64,000 nt of DNA from Streptomyces sp. NBC_01232 (GTDB lineage: Bacteria > Actinomycetota > Actinomycetes > Streptomycetales > Streptomycetaceae), in contig NZ_CP108518.1 of the NCBI RefSeq assembly GCF_035989885.1, positions 5,447,001-5,511,000 of the forward strand, read 5' to 3'. Below are positions 8,035 through 17,493 of the stretch, one piece after another. Numbering within the stretch: the stretch's first letter is position 1; every line of letters starts with the position of its first letter. Below the pieces are notes generated by a model. That model had not been told where the DNA came from. It did not search any database and saw only the letters and a list, made by a program, of their open reading frames with translations. The position numbers were made by a program, and so were the translations under genes.

Positions 8035-8565
8035 TCAGCCCCCGAGACGGGCCAGGGTCGCCTCCAGCAGCCGCACGACGGAGTCGTCGGCCACCGCCGC
8101 CACCTCCTCGTACGGGAACCAGCGCAGGTCCAGCGACTCCTCGCTGATCTCCGCCTCGGCGCCGGCCGGGGCCAGCGCCGCGTACTGCACGTCCAGGTGC
8201 CAGTTGCACGGCGCCGGGATCGGATGCCGGTCCAGGCGCACCGGGCCGCCGTCGAGCAGGGTCAGTCCCGAGGCGATGCCCGACTCCTCGCGGGCCTCGC
8301 GCAGCGCCACCTCGGCGAGGGTCGCGTCACCGGGCTCGCAGTGGCCGCCCATCTGGAGCCACATGCCGAGCTTCTTGTGCAGGGTCAGCAGGACGCGCCG
8401 CCGCACCGGGTCGATCACCAGCGCGCTCCCCGTGACGTGCCCGGCCCCGCACGGCTTGTAGACCCCGTCCGGATGGGCCGCCAGGTGTTCCAGGTACAGA
8501 TCGCGCAGCTCCGGCTGGTCCTCGTACGCCTTCAGTACGAGAACCGCGTCTTCGTGCAGGCTCAC
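8035..8565 (-). CDS. Nudix hydrolase
   Basis: A 176-residue Nudix-fold protein that would hydrolyse a nucleoside-diphosphate-linked substrate, specificity unknown. The Nudix box reads GGHCEPGD then REAREESGI, with one extra residue between the halves compared with the textbook pattern. This spacing recurs in actinobacterial members. Start GTG 8565 overlaps the stop of the upstream metalloprotease-like gene (GTGA), so the two are translationally coupled. It ends in LLEATLARLGG. Confidence 0.85.
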   Translation of the reverse strand: MSLHEDAVLVLKAYEDQPELRDLYLEHLAAHPDGVYKPCGAGHVTGSALVIDPVRRRVLLTLHKKLGMWLQMGGHCEPGDATLAEVALREAREESGIASGLTLLDGGPVRLDRHPIPAPCNWHLDVQYAALAPAGAEAEISEESLDLRWFPYEEVAAVADDSVVRLLEATLARLGG

Positions 8566-9968
8566 TTCTTCTCGTCGCCGTCCTGTTCGCGCTTCTCGGC
8601 GGCCTCGCCGAGCATCTTGTCGATCTCGGAGAAGTCCAGCTGCTCGCGGTGCACGAAGCCGTCCGGGTCGTCCAGGTCGGAGGCCGTCGGAAGCATGTCC
8701 GGGTGCTCCCACAGACCGTCGCGGCCGTCCACCCCACGGGCGTCCGTGAGCGAGGCCCACAGGCGCGAGGCGTCCCGCAGCCGGCGCGGGCGCAGCTCCA
8801 GGCCGATCAGCGTCGCGAAGGTCTGCTCGGCCGGGCCGCCCGAGGCGCGCCGCCGCCGCATGGTCTCGCGCATCGCGTCCGCCGAGGTCAGCCGGGGCTT
8901 GGCCGCCTCGTGCACCACCGCGTCGACCCAGCCCTCGACCAGCGCGAGCGCCGTCTCCAGGCGGGCCAGTGCTGCCTTCTGCTCCGGGGTGTCCTGCGGC
9001 TGGAACATGCCGCCCTGGAGCGCTTCCTGCAGCTGCTCCGGGTTGGACGGGTCCAGCTGGCCGACCACGTCCTCCAGCTTCGAGGTGTCGACCTTGATGC
9101 CGCGGGCGTAGCCCTCGACCGCGCCGAACAGGTGCGAGCGCAGCCACGGCACGTGGGCGAACAGCCGGGCGTGGGCGGCCTCGCGCAGGGCCAGGTAGAG
9201 CCGCACCTCGTCCGAGGGCACGCCCAGGTCCTTGCCGAAGCCCTCGATGTTCAGCGGCAGCAGCGCAGCCTTCCCGGCCGGGCCCAGCGGCAGACCGATG
9301 TCCGTCGAGCCGACGACCTCGCCCGCGAGGGTGCCGACGGCCTGGCCGATCTGCTGGCCGAACATGGCGCCGCCCATCGAGCGCATCATGCCGAGCAGCG
9401 GGCCCGCCATGGCCTGCATCTCCTCGGGCAGCACGCCGCCCATCGCCGCGCCGACGCGCTCCGCGACCGGGTCCACGAGCTCCTTCCACACCGGGAGGGT
9501 CGCCTCGACCCACTCGGCGCGGCTCCAGGCCACGGCCGTGGTCGCGCCCGAGGGCAGCGAGGTCACACCGTCCAGCCAGTGGTCGGCGAGGCGCACGGCC
9601 TCCTCGACGGCGGACTTCTCGGCGACGCCGACGCTCGTGTCCTTCACGCCGTCCGAGGTGCCCTGGGCGACGGTCTGGCGGGCGATGTCCTTGGCCATGT
9701 CCCAGTTCACGGGACCGCCCTCGTAGCTCAGCATCTGGCCGAGCTGCTGGAAGGCGGCGCCGAGGTCGTTCGGGTTCATCGAACCGAACATCGCGGCGAA
9801 CGGGTTGTCCGCTCCGGGAGCGCCCGCGCCGCCCGGCAGACCCATGCCGGGGAACCCGAAGGGATTCGCCGGGCCGCCCTGACCGCCCTGGTTGCCCTTC
9901 TTATTGCCATCGTCGCCGTTCTCCGGCTCCTCCGGCGGAAGGCCGAATCCGAATGGGGTGTCGCTCAC
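8562..9968 (-). CDS. Zinc-dependent metalloprotease-like protein (DUF2342 family)
   Basis: A 468-residue protein of the large actinobacterial hydrolase family DUF2342, sometimes listed near F420 biosynthesis genes. The first 80 residues are Gly/Asn/Pro-rich. The folded part carries the ExxH element LREAAHARLFAHVPWLRSH at about residue 262 and the helix EGWVDAVVHEAAKPRL. The start GTG 9968 (SDTPFGFGLP) follows a poor ribosome site and was chosen over the longer frame because family members begin there. It is coupled to the Nudix gene. The biochemical role is not established. Confidence 0.8.
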   Translation of the reverse strand: MSDTPFGFGLPPEEPENGDDGNKKGNQGGQGGPANPFGFPGMGLPGGAGAPGADNPFAAMFGSMNPNDLGAAFQQLGQMLSYEGGPVNWDMAKDIARQTVAQGTSDGVKDTSVGVAEKSAVEEAVRLADHWLDGVTSLPSGATTAVAWSRAEWVEATLPVWKELVDPVAERVGAAMGGVLPEEMQAMAGPLLGMMRSMGGAMFGQQIGQAVGTLAGEVVGSTDIGLPLGPAGKAALLPLNIEGFGKDLGVPSDEVRLYLALREAAHARLFAHVPWLRSHLFGAVEGYARGIKVDTSKLEDVVGQLDPSNPEQLQEALQGGMFQPQDTPEQKAALARLETALALVEGWVDAVVHEAAKPRLTSADAMRETMRRRRASGGPAEQTFATLIGLELRPRRLRDASRLWASLTDARGVDGRDGLWEHPDMLPTASDLDDPDGFVHREQLDFSEIDKMLGEAAEKREQDGDEKK

Positions 9969-10160
9969 GGGTTTCCTCGGCTCGTAGGGCCGCCGGCGGG
10001 AGCCGACGGGCAATGGTCCGACAACACCACCCAGCGTAGACACCGCAGCCGCATCCGGGCTCGGTGCTCCGCCGACTCCTGGGCTGCGGCAGGATGGACA
10101 TCACCTGGTGGGTACGCGTCACGGCGCGTCCCTACTGAAGACAACCGCTGGAGACGCCCG

Positions 10161-11327
10161 GTGAGTTCCCCAGATCCGCAGTTTCGCGCGATGCCCGACG
10201 ACGAAAACAGCTCCGACCACGGTGACGGCGCCCCCGGCGTTCGCCAGCCGCGAAACCCGTCGGACATCCGCCGGCGCAGCCCCGTGATCGCCGTGACCGG
10301 CGCCGCGTCGGGCGTCGGCGCCGCGCTGGTGAGCCGCCTGGCCGCCTCCGACGAGGTCAAGCAGGTCGTCGCCATCGACGAGCGGCGGGGGGACTGCGCC
10401 GCCGCGCAGTGGCACATCCTCGACGTACGGGACCCCGCGATCGCCGAGAAGCTGCGCGGCGCCGACGTCGTGGTGCACCTCGCCCTCGACCTCGACCTGG
10501 AGACGGACCCGGCCGCCCGTACGGCGTACAACGTGCGCGGGACCCAGACCGTCCTGACGGCCGCCGCCGCGGCCGGCGTGCACCGGGTCGTGCTCTGCAC
10601 CTCGGCGATGGTCTACGGGGCCCTGCCCGACAACGACATCCCGCTGTCCGAGGACTCCGAGCTGCGGGCCACCGCCGAGGCGACCGGTGTCGGCGACCTC
10701 CTGGAGATCGAGCGCCTCGGCCGGCGCGCCCCCCGCGCGCACCCCGGACTGAACGTCACCGTGATCCGCCCGGCCGTCCTGGTCGGCGGCACCGACACCG
10801 CCCTGACCCGGTACTTCGAGTCCCCGCGGCTGCTCGTGGTGGCGGGATCCCGCCCCACCTGGCAGTTCTGCCACGTGGACGACCTGGTCAGCGCCCTGGA
10901 GTACGCGGCCCTGGAGAAGGTCGAGGGCGAGCTGGCCGTGGGCTGCGAGGGGTGGCTGGAGCAGGAGGAGGTCGAGGAGCTGAGCGGCATCCGCCGCATG
11001 GAGCTCCCCTCGGCGGTCGCCCTGGGTGCGGCGGCCCGGCTGCACCGGATCGGCCTGACCCCGTCCCCGGCCGGGGACCTCGCCTACACGATGCACCCGT
11101 GGGTGGTCAGCGTCAGCGGGCTGCACGCGGCGGGCTGGCGGCCGCGCTGGACCAACGAGGAGGTGCTCGCCGAGCTCCTCCGGGAGGTCTCGGGCCGGCA
11201 CACGGTCGCGGGCCGCCGGCTGGGCCGCAGGGACGCCGCCACGGCCGCCGGTGCGGCCGGCGCCACGGTCGCCCTGCTGGGCGCGGCCGCGGCCGTCCGC
11301 CTGGCGCGCAAGCGGCGCGGGATCTGA
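10161..11327 (+). CDS. NAD-dependent epimerase/dehydratase-family protein
   Basis: A 388-residue extended SDR protein. After about 45 variable residues it has the nucleotide-binding VTGAASGVGAAL, the acidic strand end VVAIDERR, and VVHLALD. A C-terminal Ala-rich hydrophobic stretch near residues 360-380 is followed by RKRRGI, possibly a membrane anchor. The usual YxxxK is not obvious (TSAMVYGA is the nearest Tyr), so activity may be lost or altered. The start GTG 10161 sits behind GGAGACGC. It is divergent from the metalloprotease-like gene. Confidence 0.75.
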   Translation: MSSPDPQFRAMPDDENSSDHGDGAPGVRQPRNPSDIRRRSPVIAVTGAASGVGAALVSRLAASDEVKQVVAIDERRGDCAAAQWHILDVRDPAIAEKLRGADVVVHLALDLDLETDPAARTAYNVRGTQTVLTAAAAAGVHRVVLCTSAMVYGALPDNDIPLSEDSELRATAEATGVGDLLEIERLGRRAPRAHPGLNVTVIRPAVLVGGTDTALTRYFESPRLLVVAGSRPTWQFCHVDDLVSALEYAALEKVEGELAVGCEGWLEQEEVEELSGIRRMELPSAVALGAAARLHRIGLTPSPAGDLAYTMHPWVVSVSGLHAAGWRPRWTNEEVLAELLREVSGRHTVAGRRLGRRDAATAAGAAGATVALLGAAAAVRLARKRRGI

Positions 11328-11485
11328 GCGGACCCGCGGCGCCCGCCGGCCGGGCGGACGCGGCTCCGGCCGGGGCGGACCGCGGGCCCGTGCGGGCCCG
11401 CCCTGTAGGAGGCTCCCAAGGCCGCGGGCCCGCACCGGGCGAATCTGCTATTTCGCCGGGTCAGCGGCTAGGGCACGATGAAGAC

Positions 11486-11947
11486 ATGGCACCGCACTTC
11501 GACCACCCCGGTGAGCAGGCCGCTTCGGACCCGATCCGGCTGCTCCAGATCCGCAGGACCCCGCTCTCGATCGACGAGGTCTTCCAGGCCGTCGGCGACG
11601 ACGCTTCGGGCGGTACGACGCTCTTCGTCGGCACGGTGCGCAACCACGACAGCGGCGCGGACGTCGACTCGCTCGGCTACTCCTGCCACCCGACCGCCGA
11701 GGCCGAGATGCGCCGTGTGGCCGAGCGCGTCGTGGCCAAGTTCCCGGTCCGCGCCCTCGCGGCCGTGCACCGCGTCGGTGACCTGGCCGTCGGTGACCTG
11801 GCCGTCGTCGTCGCCGTGTCCTGCCCGCACCGCGGCGAGGCCTTCGAGGCCGCCCGGATGCTGATCGACGACCTCAAGCACGAGGTCCCGATCTGGAAGC
11901 ACCAGACCTTCAGCGACGGCACCGAGGAGTGGGTCGGAGCCTGCTGA
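11486..11947 (+). CDS. moaE: Molybdopterin synthase catalytic subunit MoaE
   Basis: A 153-residue MoaE protein, which inserts dithiolene sulfur into precursor Z together with MoaD. Recognisable elements are LFVGTVRNHDSG, LGYSCHPTAEAEM, VHRVGDLAVGDLAVVVAVSCPHR and the C-terminal catalytic lysine region EVPIWKHQTFSDGTEEWV. No moaD or other molybdenum cofactor gene is in the window. The ATG has GGGCACGATGAAG upstream. Confidence 0.92.
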   Translation: MAPHFDHPGEQAASDPIRLLQIRRTPLSIDEVFQAVGDDASGGTTLFVGTVRNHDSGADVDSLGYSCHPTAEAEMRRVAERVVAKFPVRALAAVHRVGDLAVGDLAVVVAVSCPHRGEAFEAARMLIDDLKHEVPIWKHQTFSDGTEEWVGAC

Positions 11948-12092
11948 ACCCCCGGTCGCGGAGAGCCACCCGGAAGGCGGTAGCCTCGCACCCGTTCGGC
12001 CGCGCAACACGCCCTCGATTTGCGTAACCCCCCCACGGGCACGAGCGTTGAAGCCACCAACGAAACGTACTTCGGGGTAGGGAGGCAGGCCC

Positions 12093-12308
12093 ATGGCATC
12101 TTTGGCGTGGTTGCTGATTCCGCTGTTCGCCGCGATCGGAGCGGCGATATGGGGCAGCTGGGCGGCACGCGACCGCACGCAGGGCGACATATCCGAGCTC
12201 GCGGGTTACGCGCGCTTCCGTGAAGCCATGGCCAATGCCGATCAGGTGAGGGTGAAGGCGGACGCCCATTCCGCGCACACCCCCCACTCCGCCTCCGACG
12301 CCGTCTGA
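12093..12308 (+). CDS. Small single-pass membrane protein
   Basis: A 71-residue protein with one N-terminal hydrophobic helix (ASLAWLLIPLFAAIGAAIWGSW, residues 2-23) followed by a polar cytoplasmic-type tail ending HTPHSASDAV. The ATG follows GGGTAGGGAGG. It stands alone between moaE and the PDZ-Lon gene. Function unknown. Confidence 0.7.
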   Translation: MASLAWLLIPLFAAIGAAIWGSWAARDRTQGDISELAGYARFREAMANADQVRVKADAHSAHTPHSASDAV

Positions 12309-12434
12309 CGCTCCGCATCCGTCCCGTTCCGGTGCGCCGCCGTCGCTGAGAATCCGCTGAGAGTTTCGCGTACGGACCCCGTACGGACCGGCCCCGAGGG
12401 CCACCCGCCAGGGCCGTCCCGTACTGTCGGATCC

Positions 12435-13526
12435 ATGCCACGCCGCACCGCGACGATGCTCGCTTCCACCCTGGTGCTGTTCGCGCTGCTCTGCGCAGGG
12501 GTGTTCATCAAGGTCCCGTACTCCGAGATGAGCCCCGGCCCCACCGTGAACACGCTCGGTGACTCGCACGGCGCGCCCGTCCTCAACATCTCGGGACGCA
12601 AGACGTACCCGACCAGCGGCCACCTCAACATGACGACCGTCCGCGTCACCGGCGCCGACTACGACATGAGCCTGGTGGAAGCGGTGTACGGGTGGCTGGC
12701 CGGCGACAACATCGTCGTCCCGCACGAGAACCTCTACCCGAACGGCAAGACGGAAGCGGAATCCACCCAGGAGAACGCCGAGGAGTTCAGCCAGTCGCAG
12801 CAGAGCGCCAAGGTGGCCGCCCTGAAGCAGCTCGGCATCCCGGTCACCGCCCGGGTGATCGTCTCCACCGTCGTCAAGGACAGCCCCGCCGAGGGCCGGC
12901 TGCACGCCGGCGACGTGATCAAGGCGGTGGACGGCACCGCCGTCACCGCCCCCGAGGACGTGGCCAAGCTCGTCACCAAGCACAAGCCGGGCGAGCCGGT
13001 GGAATTCACCATCGTGCCCGCCAAGGAGGCCGCCGAGGCGGCGAAGGCGAACCACGAGGCCACGGGCTCCTCGAAGGTGACGATCAACGCCGGCAAGGCG
13101 GAGGGCGACGGTCACGCCATCGTCGGCATCCGGGCCGGCACCGACCACACCTTCCCGTTCACGATCGACATCAAGCTCGCCGACGTCGGCGGCCCGAGCG
13201 CCGGTCTGATGTTCGCCCTCGGCATCGTCGACAAGCTCACCCCGGAGGACCTGACCGGCGGGAAGTTCGTCGCGGGAACCGGCACCATCGACGACGCGGG
13301 CAAGGTCGGCCCCATCGGCGGCATCCAGATGAAGACCATTGGGGCCCGTCAGGCCGGCGCACGGTACTTCCTGACGCCCGCCGAGAACTGCGCCTCCGCG
13401 GCCTCGAACGTGCCCGACGGGCTGACGCTGGTGAAGGTCGCCACCATCGACGACGCCACCAAGGCGCTGCAGAAGATCAGCAAGGGGGACACGGCCGGGC
13501 TGCCGCAGTGCAGCACCCGGCCCTGA
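12435..13526 (+). CDS. Membrane-anchored PDZ-Lon (YlbL-type) serine protease
   Basis: A 363-residue protein with an N-terminal membrane anchor (residues 7-27), a PDZ domain around residues 135-195 and a C-terminal Lon-type S16 protease domain. The Ser-Lys dyad is visible as S255 in GGPSAGLMFAL and K300 in QMKTIGARQAGA. The active part should face the outside of the cell. Bacillus YlbL-type proteases act in cell-cycle and stress control, but no substrate is evident here. Confidence 0.9.
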   Translation: MPRRTATMLASTLVLFALLCAGVFIKVPYSEMSPGPTVNTLGDSHGAPVLNISGRKTYPTSGHLNMTTVRVTGADYDMSLVEAVYGWLAGDNIVVPHENLYPNGKTEAESTQENAEEFSQSQQSAKVAALKQLGIPVTARVIVSTVVKDSPAEGRLHAGDVIKAVDGTAVTAPEDVAKLVTKHKPGEPVEFTIVPAKEAAEAAKANHEATGSSKVTINAGKAEGDGHAIVGIRAGTDHTFPFTIDIKLADVGGPSAGLMFALGIVDKLTPEDLTGGKFVAGTGTIDDAGKVGPIGGIQMKTIGARQAGARYFLTPAENCASAASNVPDGLTLVKVATIDDATKALQKISKGDTAGLPQCSTRP

Positions 13527-13586
13527 CCGCTCCGTCCCCCCGGCGGGCAGGGCCCGCGTCCGGGCGGGACCCGCGTCCGGCCGGAC

Positions 13587-14147
13587 CTAGGAGAAGGTCG
13601 CCGCCAGGGCCTCCGCCAGGCCGGGCACCAGGCCCGCACCGGTGAGGACCTCCGTCGAGGAGTCCTTCTCGCGCAGCCGTACGGCCGACTCGCGCGAGCC
13701 GTCGCGCAGCACGGCCACCGTGAGGCGGACCTCCTGACGCTCCGGGTGCGCGGCGACCCACTTCGACAGCTGCTTGTCGTTCAGACCCTCCGGCACGGAG
13801 GCCTCCGCGGACGGCGGCAGCATCAAACGCTCCACCGTCAGCGCGCAGCCGACGACGGCGTCGGGCCAGGCGATGGTGCCCAGGAACTTGTCGAGCGGGG
13901 TCCCCTTGGGGACCTCGTCCTGCTCGATCGGGGTGAGGGAGGACTTTCCGGCGTCGTCCTGGTCGAGACCGAGCTGGCCCGCGAGGCGAGGCTCCTGCTT
14001 CTTGAGCCGGGCGGTGTCGACGAGCGCGAAGAGCCGCGCGGGCTTGTCCCAGCCGAGGCCGGCCGCGTACTCGTCGATCTCGAGGCAGGCACGGGTCAGC
14101 GGACTGGCCGCCATGGGGGTGCCGGGGGAAGGTGAGAGGTTGGACAT
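13587..14147 (-). CDS. PPA1309-family protein
   Basis: A 186-residue actinobacterial protein of the PPA1309 family, a conserved group of unknown function. It has the typical core [20 protein letters not shown] and [21 protein letters not shown] placed the start at the ATG ending at 14147 (MSNLSP). An in-frame ATG at 14156 (MLPMSNL) sits four bases behind AGGAGG and is equally possible. It is convergent with the PDZ-Lon gene and divergent from the UPF0182 gene. Confidence 0.75.
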   Translation of the reverse strand: MSNLSPSPGTPMAASPLTRACLEIDEYAAGLGWDKPARLFALVDTARLKKQEPRLAGQLGLDQDDAGKSSLTPIEQDEVPKGTPLDKFLGTIAWPDAVVGCALTVERLMLPPSAEASVPEGLNDKQLSKWVAAHPERQEVRLTVAVLRDGSRESAVRLREKDSSTEVLTGAGLVPGLAEALAATFS

Positions 14148-14274
14148 GGGCAACATCCTGCCTCCTTTCCATCGATTACCGGGAACTGACCGAAGCCTCA
14201 GTAAGTTGCATGAGTGGGCTCTACGATCGGGGGCCCGTTCATTACCAGACTCAGCGACTTTCGAGGTGCGCACC

Positions 14275-17178
14275 TTGGCTTTCCAGATGCCGGACCGCGG
14301 CGGAGGCCCTTCCGGGCCACGGATGAGAGTCGGCCGCCCCTCCCGGCGGGCCCGAACTCTCCTGATGACCTTGGGCGTGCTGGCCGTCCTGGCCATGCTC
14401 TTCATCATGTTCGCGGGCTTCTGGACTGACTGGCTCTGGTTCCGCTCCGTGAAGTACTCCACCGTCTTCACCACCACGCTGTGGACCAAGATCGGCCTCT
14501 TCGCCGTGTTCGGTCTGCTGATGGCCGGTGCCGTCGGGCTGAACATCTGGCTGGCCCACCGGCTGCGCCCGCCGCTCAGCGCGATGTCGATGGAGCAGCA
14601 GAGCCTCGACCGTTACCGGATGAGCATCGCCCCGTACAAGAAGTGGCTGCTCCTGGGCATCGCCGTGCTCGTCGGCCTGATCGCGGGAGCGTCGGCGGCC
14701 GGCCAGTGGAAGACCTGGCTCATGTATGTGAACGGGGTGACCTTCGGTACGAAGGACCCGCAGTTCAACATGGACGTGTCCTTCTACACCTTCGACCTGC
14801 CCTGGTACCGCTTCCTGCTCGGCTTCGGCTTCGCCGCCGTCGTCCTGTCGGTGATCGCCGCCGCCGTCGTGCACTACCTGTACGGCGGACTGCGCGTGAC
14901 CAGCCCGGGCGCCCGCGCGACCGCCGCGGCGACCGGGCACCTGTCGGTGCTGCTCGGCCTCTTCGTGACGCTGAAGGCGGTCGCCTACTGGCTCGACCGG
15001 TACGGCCTCGCCGTGAAGTCCAGCGACTTCAAGGCGGCCGACAACTGGACGGGCCTGCGCTACGTCGACGCGAACGCCTACCTCCCGGCGAAGACGATCC
15101 TCGTCGCCATCGCCGCGATCTGCGCCGTGCTGTTCTTCGCGACGCTGTGGCGCCGCACCTGGCAGCTGCCGGTCATCGGCTTCGGCCTGATGGTGCTCTC
15201 GGCGATCCTGATCGGCGGGCTCTACCCGGCGATCGTGCAGAAGTTCCAGGTCCAGCCGAACGAGCAGGCCAAGGAATCCCCGTACGTCCAGAAGAACATC
15301 AAGGCCACGCGCGACGCCTACGGCATCGCGGGCTCCGAGGTCACGGACTACCCGGGCTCCCCGCAGACCGAGGACCGGGGCAAGCTGCGGCCGCAGGCCG
15401 ACAGCACGGCCAGCATCCGCATCCTCGACCCCAACATCGTTTCGCCGGCGTTCCAGCAGCTCCAGCAGGTCAAGGGCTACTACGCCTTCCCGTCCACGCT
15501 CGCCGTGGACCGGTACAGCGGCCAGGACACGGTCATCGGGCTGCGCGAGCTGAACATCGGCGGCATCCCGAAGAACAACTGGATCAACGACCACTTCAAG
15601 TACACGCACGGGTACGGCGTGGTCGCGGCCAAGGGCACCACCGTCGGTGCCGAGGGCGCTCCCGACTTCACCCAGTCCGACCTGCCCTCCAAGGGCATGT
15701 TCGGCACGGACTTCGAGCAGCGCATCTACTACGGCGAGCAGACGAAGCAGTACTCGATCGTCGGCGGGCCGCAGAAGGAGCTCGACTACTCGGACGACAA
15801 GGGCGAGAAGGAGACGAGCTACAAGGGCGACTCCGGAGTCAACCTGGACAACCCGGTCAACCGGGCCGCGTACGCGCTCACCTTCAACGAGCCGCAGATC
15901 CTCTACTCGGGCGCCATCGGCGACGGCTCGCGGATCCTCTACAACCGCACGCCCAAGCAGCGCGTCGAGGCCGTCGCACCGTGGCTGACCATCGACGGCG
16001 CGCCCTACCCCGCCGTGATCGACGGCCGGATCAAGTGGATCGTCGACGCGTACACGACCACCAACGGTTACCCGTACGCCTCGCGCACCACTCTGGGCCA
16101 GAGCACCGCGGACTCGCTGACCAACAGCCAGCGCGCGGTGGTGGCCCAGGAGAACCAGGTCAACTACATCCGCAACTCGGTGAAGGCGACCGTCGACGCG
16201 TACGACGGCTCGGTCGACCTCTACCAGTGGGACACCCAGGACCCGGTCCTGAAGACCTGGATGAAGGCCTTCCCGGGCACGGTCAAGCCCAAGGCCGACA
16301 TCGCCAAGCCGCTCATGGACCACCTGCGGTACCCGCAGGACCTCTTCAAGGTCCAGCGCGAGCTGCTGACCCGGTACCACGTCACCGACCCGCAGACCTT
16401 CCTCAGCGGCAGTGAGGCGTGGGCGGTCCCGGACGACCCGACGACCAAGGCCGGTACGGCGGTTCCGCCGTACTACCTGTCGATGAAGATGCCGGGGCAG
16501 AAGGAGAAGGACCAGGTCTTCTCGCTCACCACGACGTTCACGCCGAACGAGCGGCCCAACCTGAGCGCCTTCATGGCGGTCAATGCCGATCCGGGTACCG
16601 CGGACTACGGCAAGATCCGCATTCTGAAGATGCCGACCAGCAAGCCGCCGGACGGCCCCGGTCAGGTGCAGAGCAAGTTCCAGTCCGAGCCGAAGATCGC
16701 CGAATCCATCCGCCTGCTGCGCGGTGGTGACTCGGAGATCGAGTACGGCAACCTGCTCGCGGTGCCGCTCGACGGCGGCATGCTCTACGTGGAGCCGGTC
16801 TACGTCCGCAGCTCCGGCCTGAAGTACCCGCTGCTGCGCAAGGTGCTCGTGACCTACGGCGGCCAGACGGCCTTCGAGGACACGCTGGAGAAGGCGCTGA
16901 ACGTGGTCTTCGGGGCCGAGGCCCCGACCACGCCGGTGCCCCCGGTCCAGCCGCCGGGTGACGGCACCGTCACGCCGCCGACCATCCAGGACCCGACGGT
17001 CAAGGCGGCCCTCGGCGACGCGCAGAAGGCGATCGAGGAGGCCGAGAAGGCCCGGCAGGCCGGCGACTGGGCGGCCTTCGGCAAGGCCCAGGAGGACATC
17101 AAGGCGGCGCTGAAGCGGGCGATCGAGGCCGAGGCGAAGACCGCGACGCCCGCGCCGTCCGCGCCGTCCGGCCAATGA
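14275..17178 (+). CDS. UPF0182-family large membrane protein
   Basis: A protein of about 967 residues with seven or so membrane helices in the first 330 residues, a long extracytoplasmic domain, and a Pro-rich then acidic/Lys-rich helical C-terminus (about 890-960). The UPF0182 family is widespread in actinobacteria without a known function. I prefer TTG 14275 ([11 protein letters not shown]), which sits six bases behind GAGGTG. The ATG at 14287 lacks a ribosome site. An initiator tRNA gene follows 49 bases later. Confidence 0.8.
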   Translation: MAFQMPDRGGGPSGPRMRVGRPSRRARTLLMTLGVLAVLAMLFIMFAGFWTDWLWFRSVKYSTVFTTTLWTKIGLFAVFGLLMAGAVGLNIWLAHRLRPPLSAMSMEQQSLDRYRMSIAPYKKWLLLGIAVLVGLIAGASAAGQWKTWLMYVNGVTFGTKDPQFNMDVSFYTFDLPWYRFLLGFGFAAVVLSVIAAAVVHYLYGGLRVTSPGARATAAATGHLSVLLGLFVTLKAVAYWLDRYGLAVKSSDFKAADNWTGLRYVDANAYLPAKTILVAIAAICAVLFFATLWRRTWQLPVIGFGLMVLSAILIGGLYPAIVQKFQVQPNEQAKESPYVQKNIKATRDAYGIAGSEVTDYPGSPQTEDRGKLRPQADSTASIRILDPNIVSPAFQQLQQVKGYYAFPSTLAVDRYSGQDTVIGLRELNIGGIPKNNWINDHFKYTHGYGVVAAKGTTVGAEGAPDFTQSDLPSKGMFGTDFEQRIYYGEQTKQYSIVGGPQKELDYSDDKGEKETSYKGDSGVNLDNPVNRAAYALTFNEPQILYSGAIGDGSRILYNRTPKQRVEAVAPWLTIDGAPYPAVIDGRIKWIVDAYTTTNGYPYASRTTLGQSTADSLTNSQRAVVAQENQVNYIRNSVKATVDAYDGSVDLYQWDTQDPVLKTWMKAFPGTVKPKADIAKPLMDHLRYPQDLFKVQRELLTRYHVTDPQTFLSGSEAWAVPDDPTTKAGTAVPPYYLSMKMPGQKEKDQVFSLTTTFTPNERPNLSAFMAVNADPGTADYGKIRILKMPTSKPPDGPGQVQSKFQSEPKIAESIRLLRGGDSEIEYGNLLAVPLDGGMLYVEPVYVRSSGLKYPLLRKVLVTYGGQTAFEDTLEKALNVVFGAEAPTTPVPPVQPPGDGTVTPPTIQDPTVKAALGDAQKAIEEAEKARQAGDWAAFGKAQEDIKAALKRAIEAEAKTATPAPSAPSGQ

Positions 17179-17227
17179 TCAATGGGTAATGGTTCCACCC
17201 CGCGTCGTGATACTGTGGTTTCACCGA

Positions 17228-17301
17228 CGCGGGGTGGAGCAGCTCGGTAGCTCGCTGGGCTCATAACCCAGAGGTCGCAGGTTCAAATCCTGTCCCCGCT
17301 A
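17228..17301 (+). tRNA. Initiator tRNA-fMet (CAT), copy 1
   Basis: A complete 74-base cloverleaf: acceptor CGCGGGG, anticodon loop CTCATAA, T loop TTCAAAT, 3' CCCCGCTA, no encoded CCA. The initiator class is shown by the unpaired C1 x U72 end and the three GC pairs (CTGGG/CCCAG) in the anticodon stem. A terminator follows. Confidence 0.95.
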
Positions 17302-17309
17302 CTGAAGAT

Positions 17310-17340
17310 GAAGGCCCGGATCCATGGGATCCGGGCCTTC
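17310..17340 (+). terminator. Terminator after initiator tRNA copy 1
   Basis: The 14-base arms GAAGGCCCGGATCC (17310-17323) and GGATCCGGGCCTTC (17327-17340) with a 3-base loop follow nine bases after the tRNA. Confidence 0.75.
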
Positions 17341-17493
17341 GTCATGCCCGGGGCAGACACGCGGTAGCCGGGGAGGGTGAGTTGTCGGTGGAGCGTGTTT
17401 GACTTACTCCACTGTGGGCATGTCGACAAAACGCTGTAGTGACCTCACTGGCTGCGACATACCAGGTGTACGCGGGTAGCAGGTGATGCGACG

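Noticed and set aside
11771..11806. Tandem repeat GACCTGGCCGTCGGT in moaE
   Set aside because: It encodes the normal VGDLAVGDLAV strand of MoaE and keeps the usual family length, so it is not a meaningful duplication.
14251..17175. 974-codon antisense frame across the UPF0182 gene
   Set aside because: The plus-strand protein shows membrane helices and family length; the antisense is Arg/Val/Asp-rich from codon-position bias.
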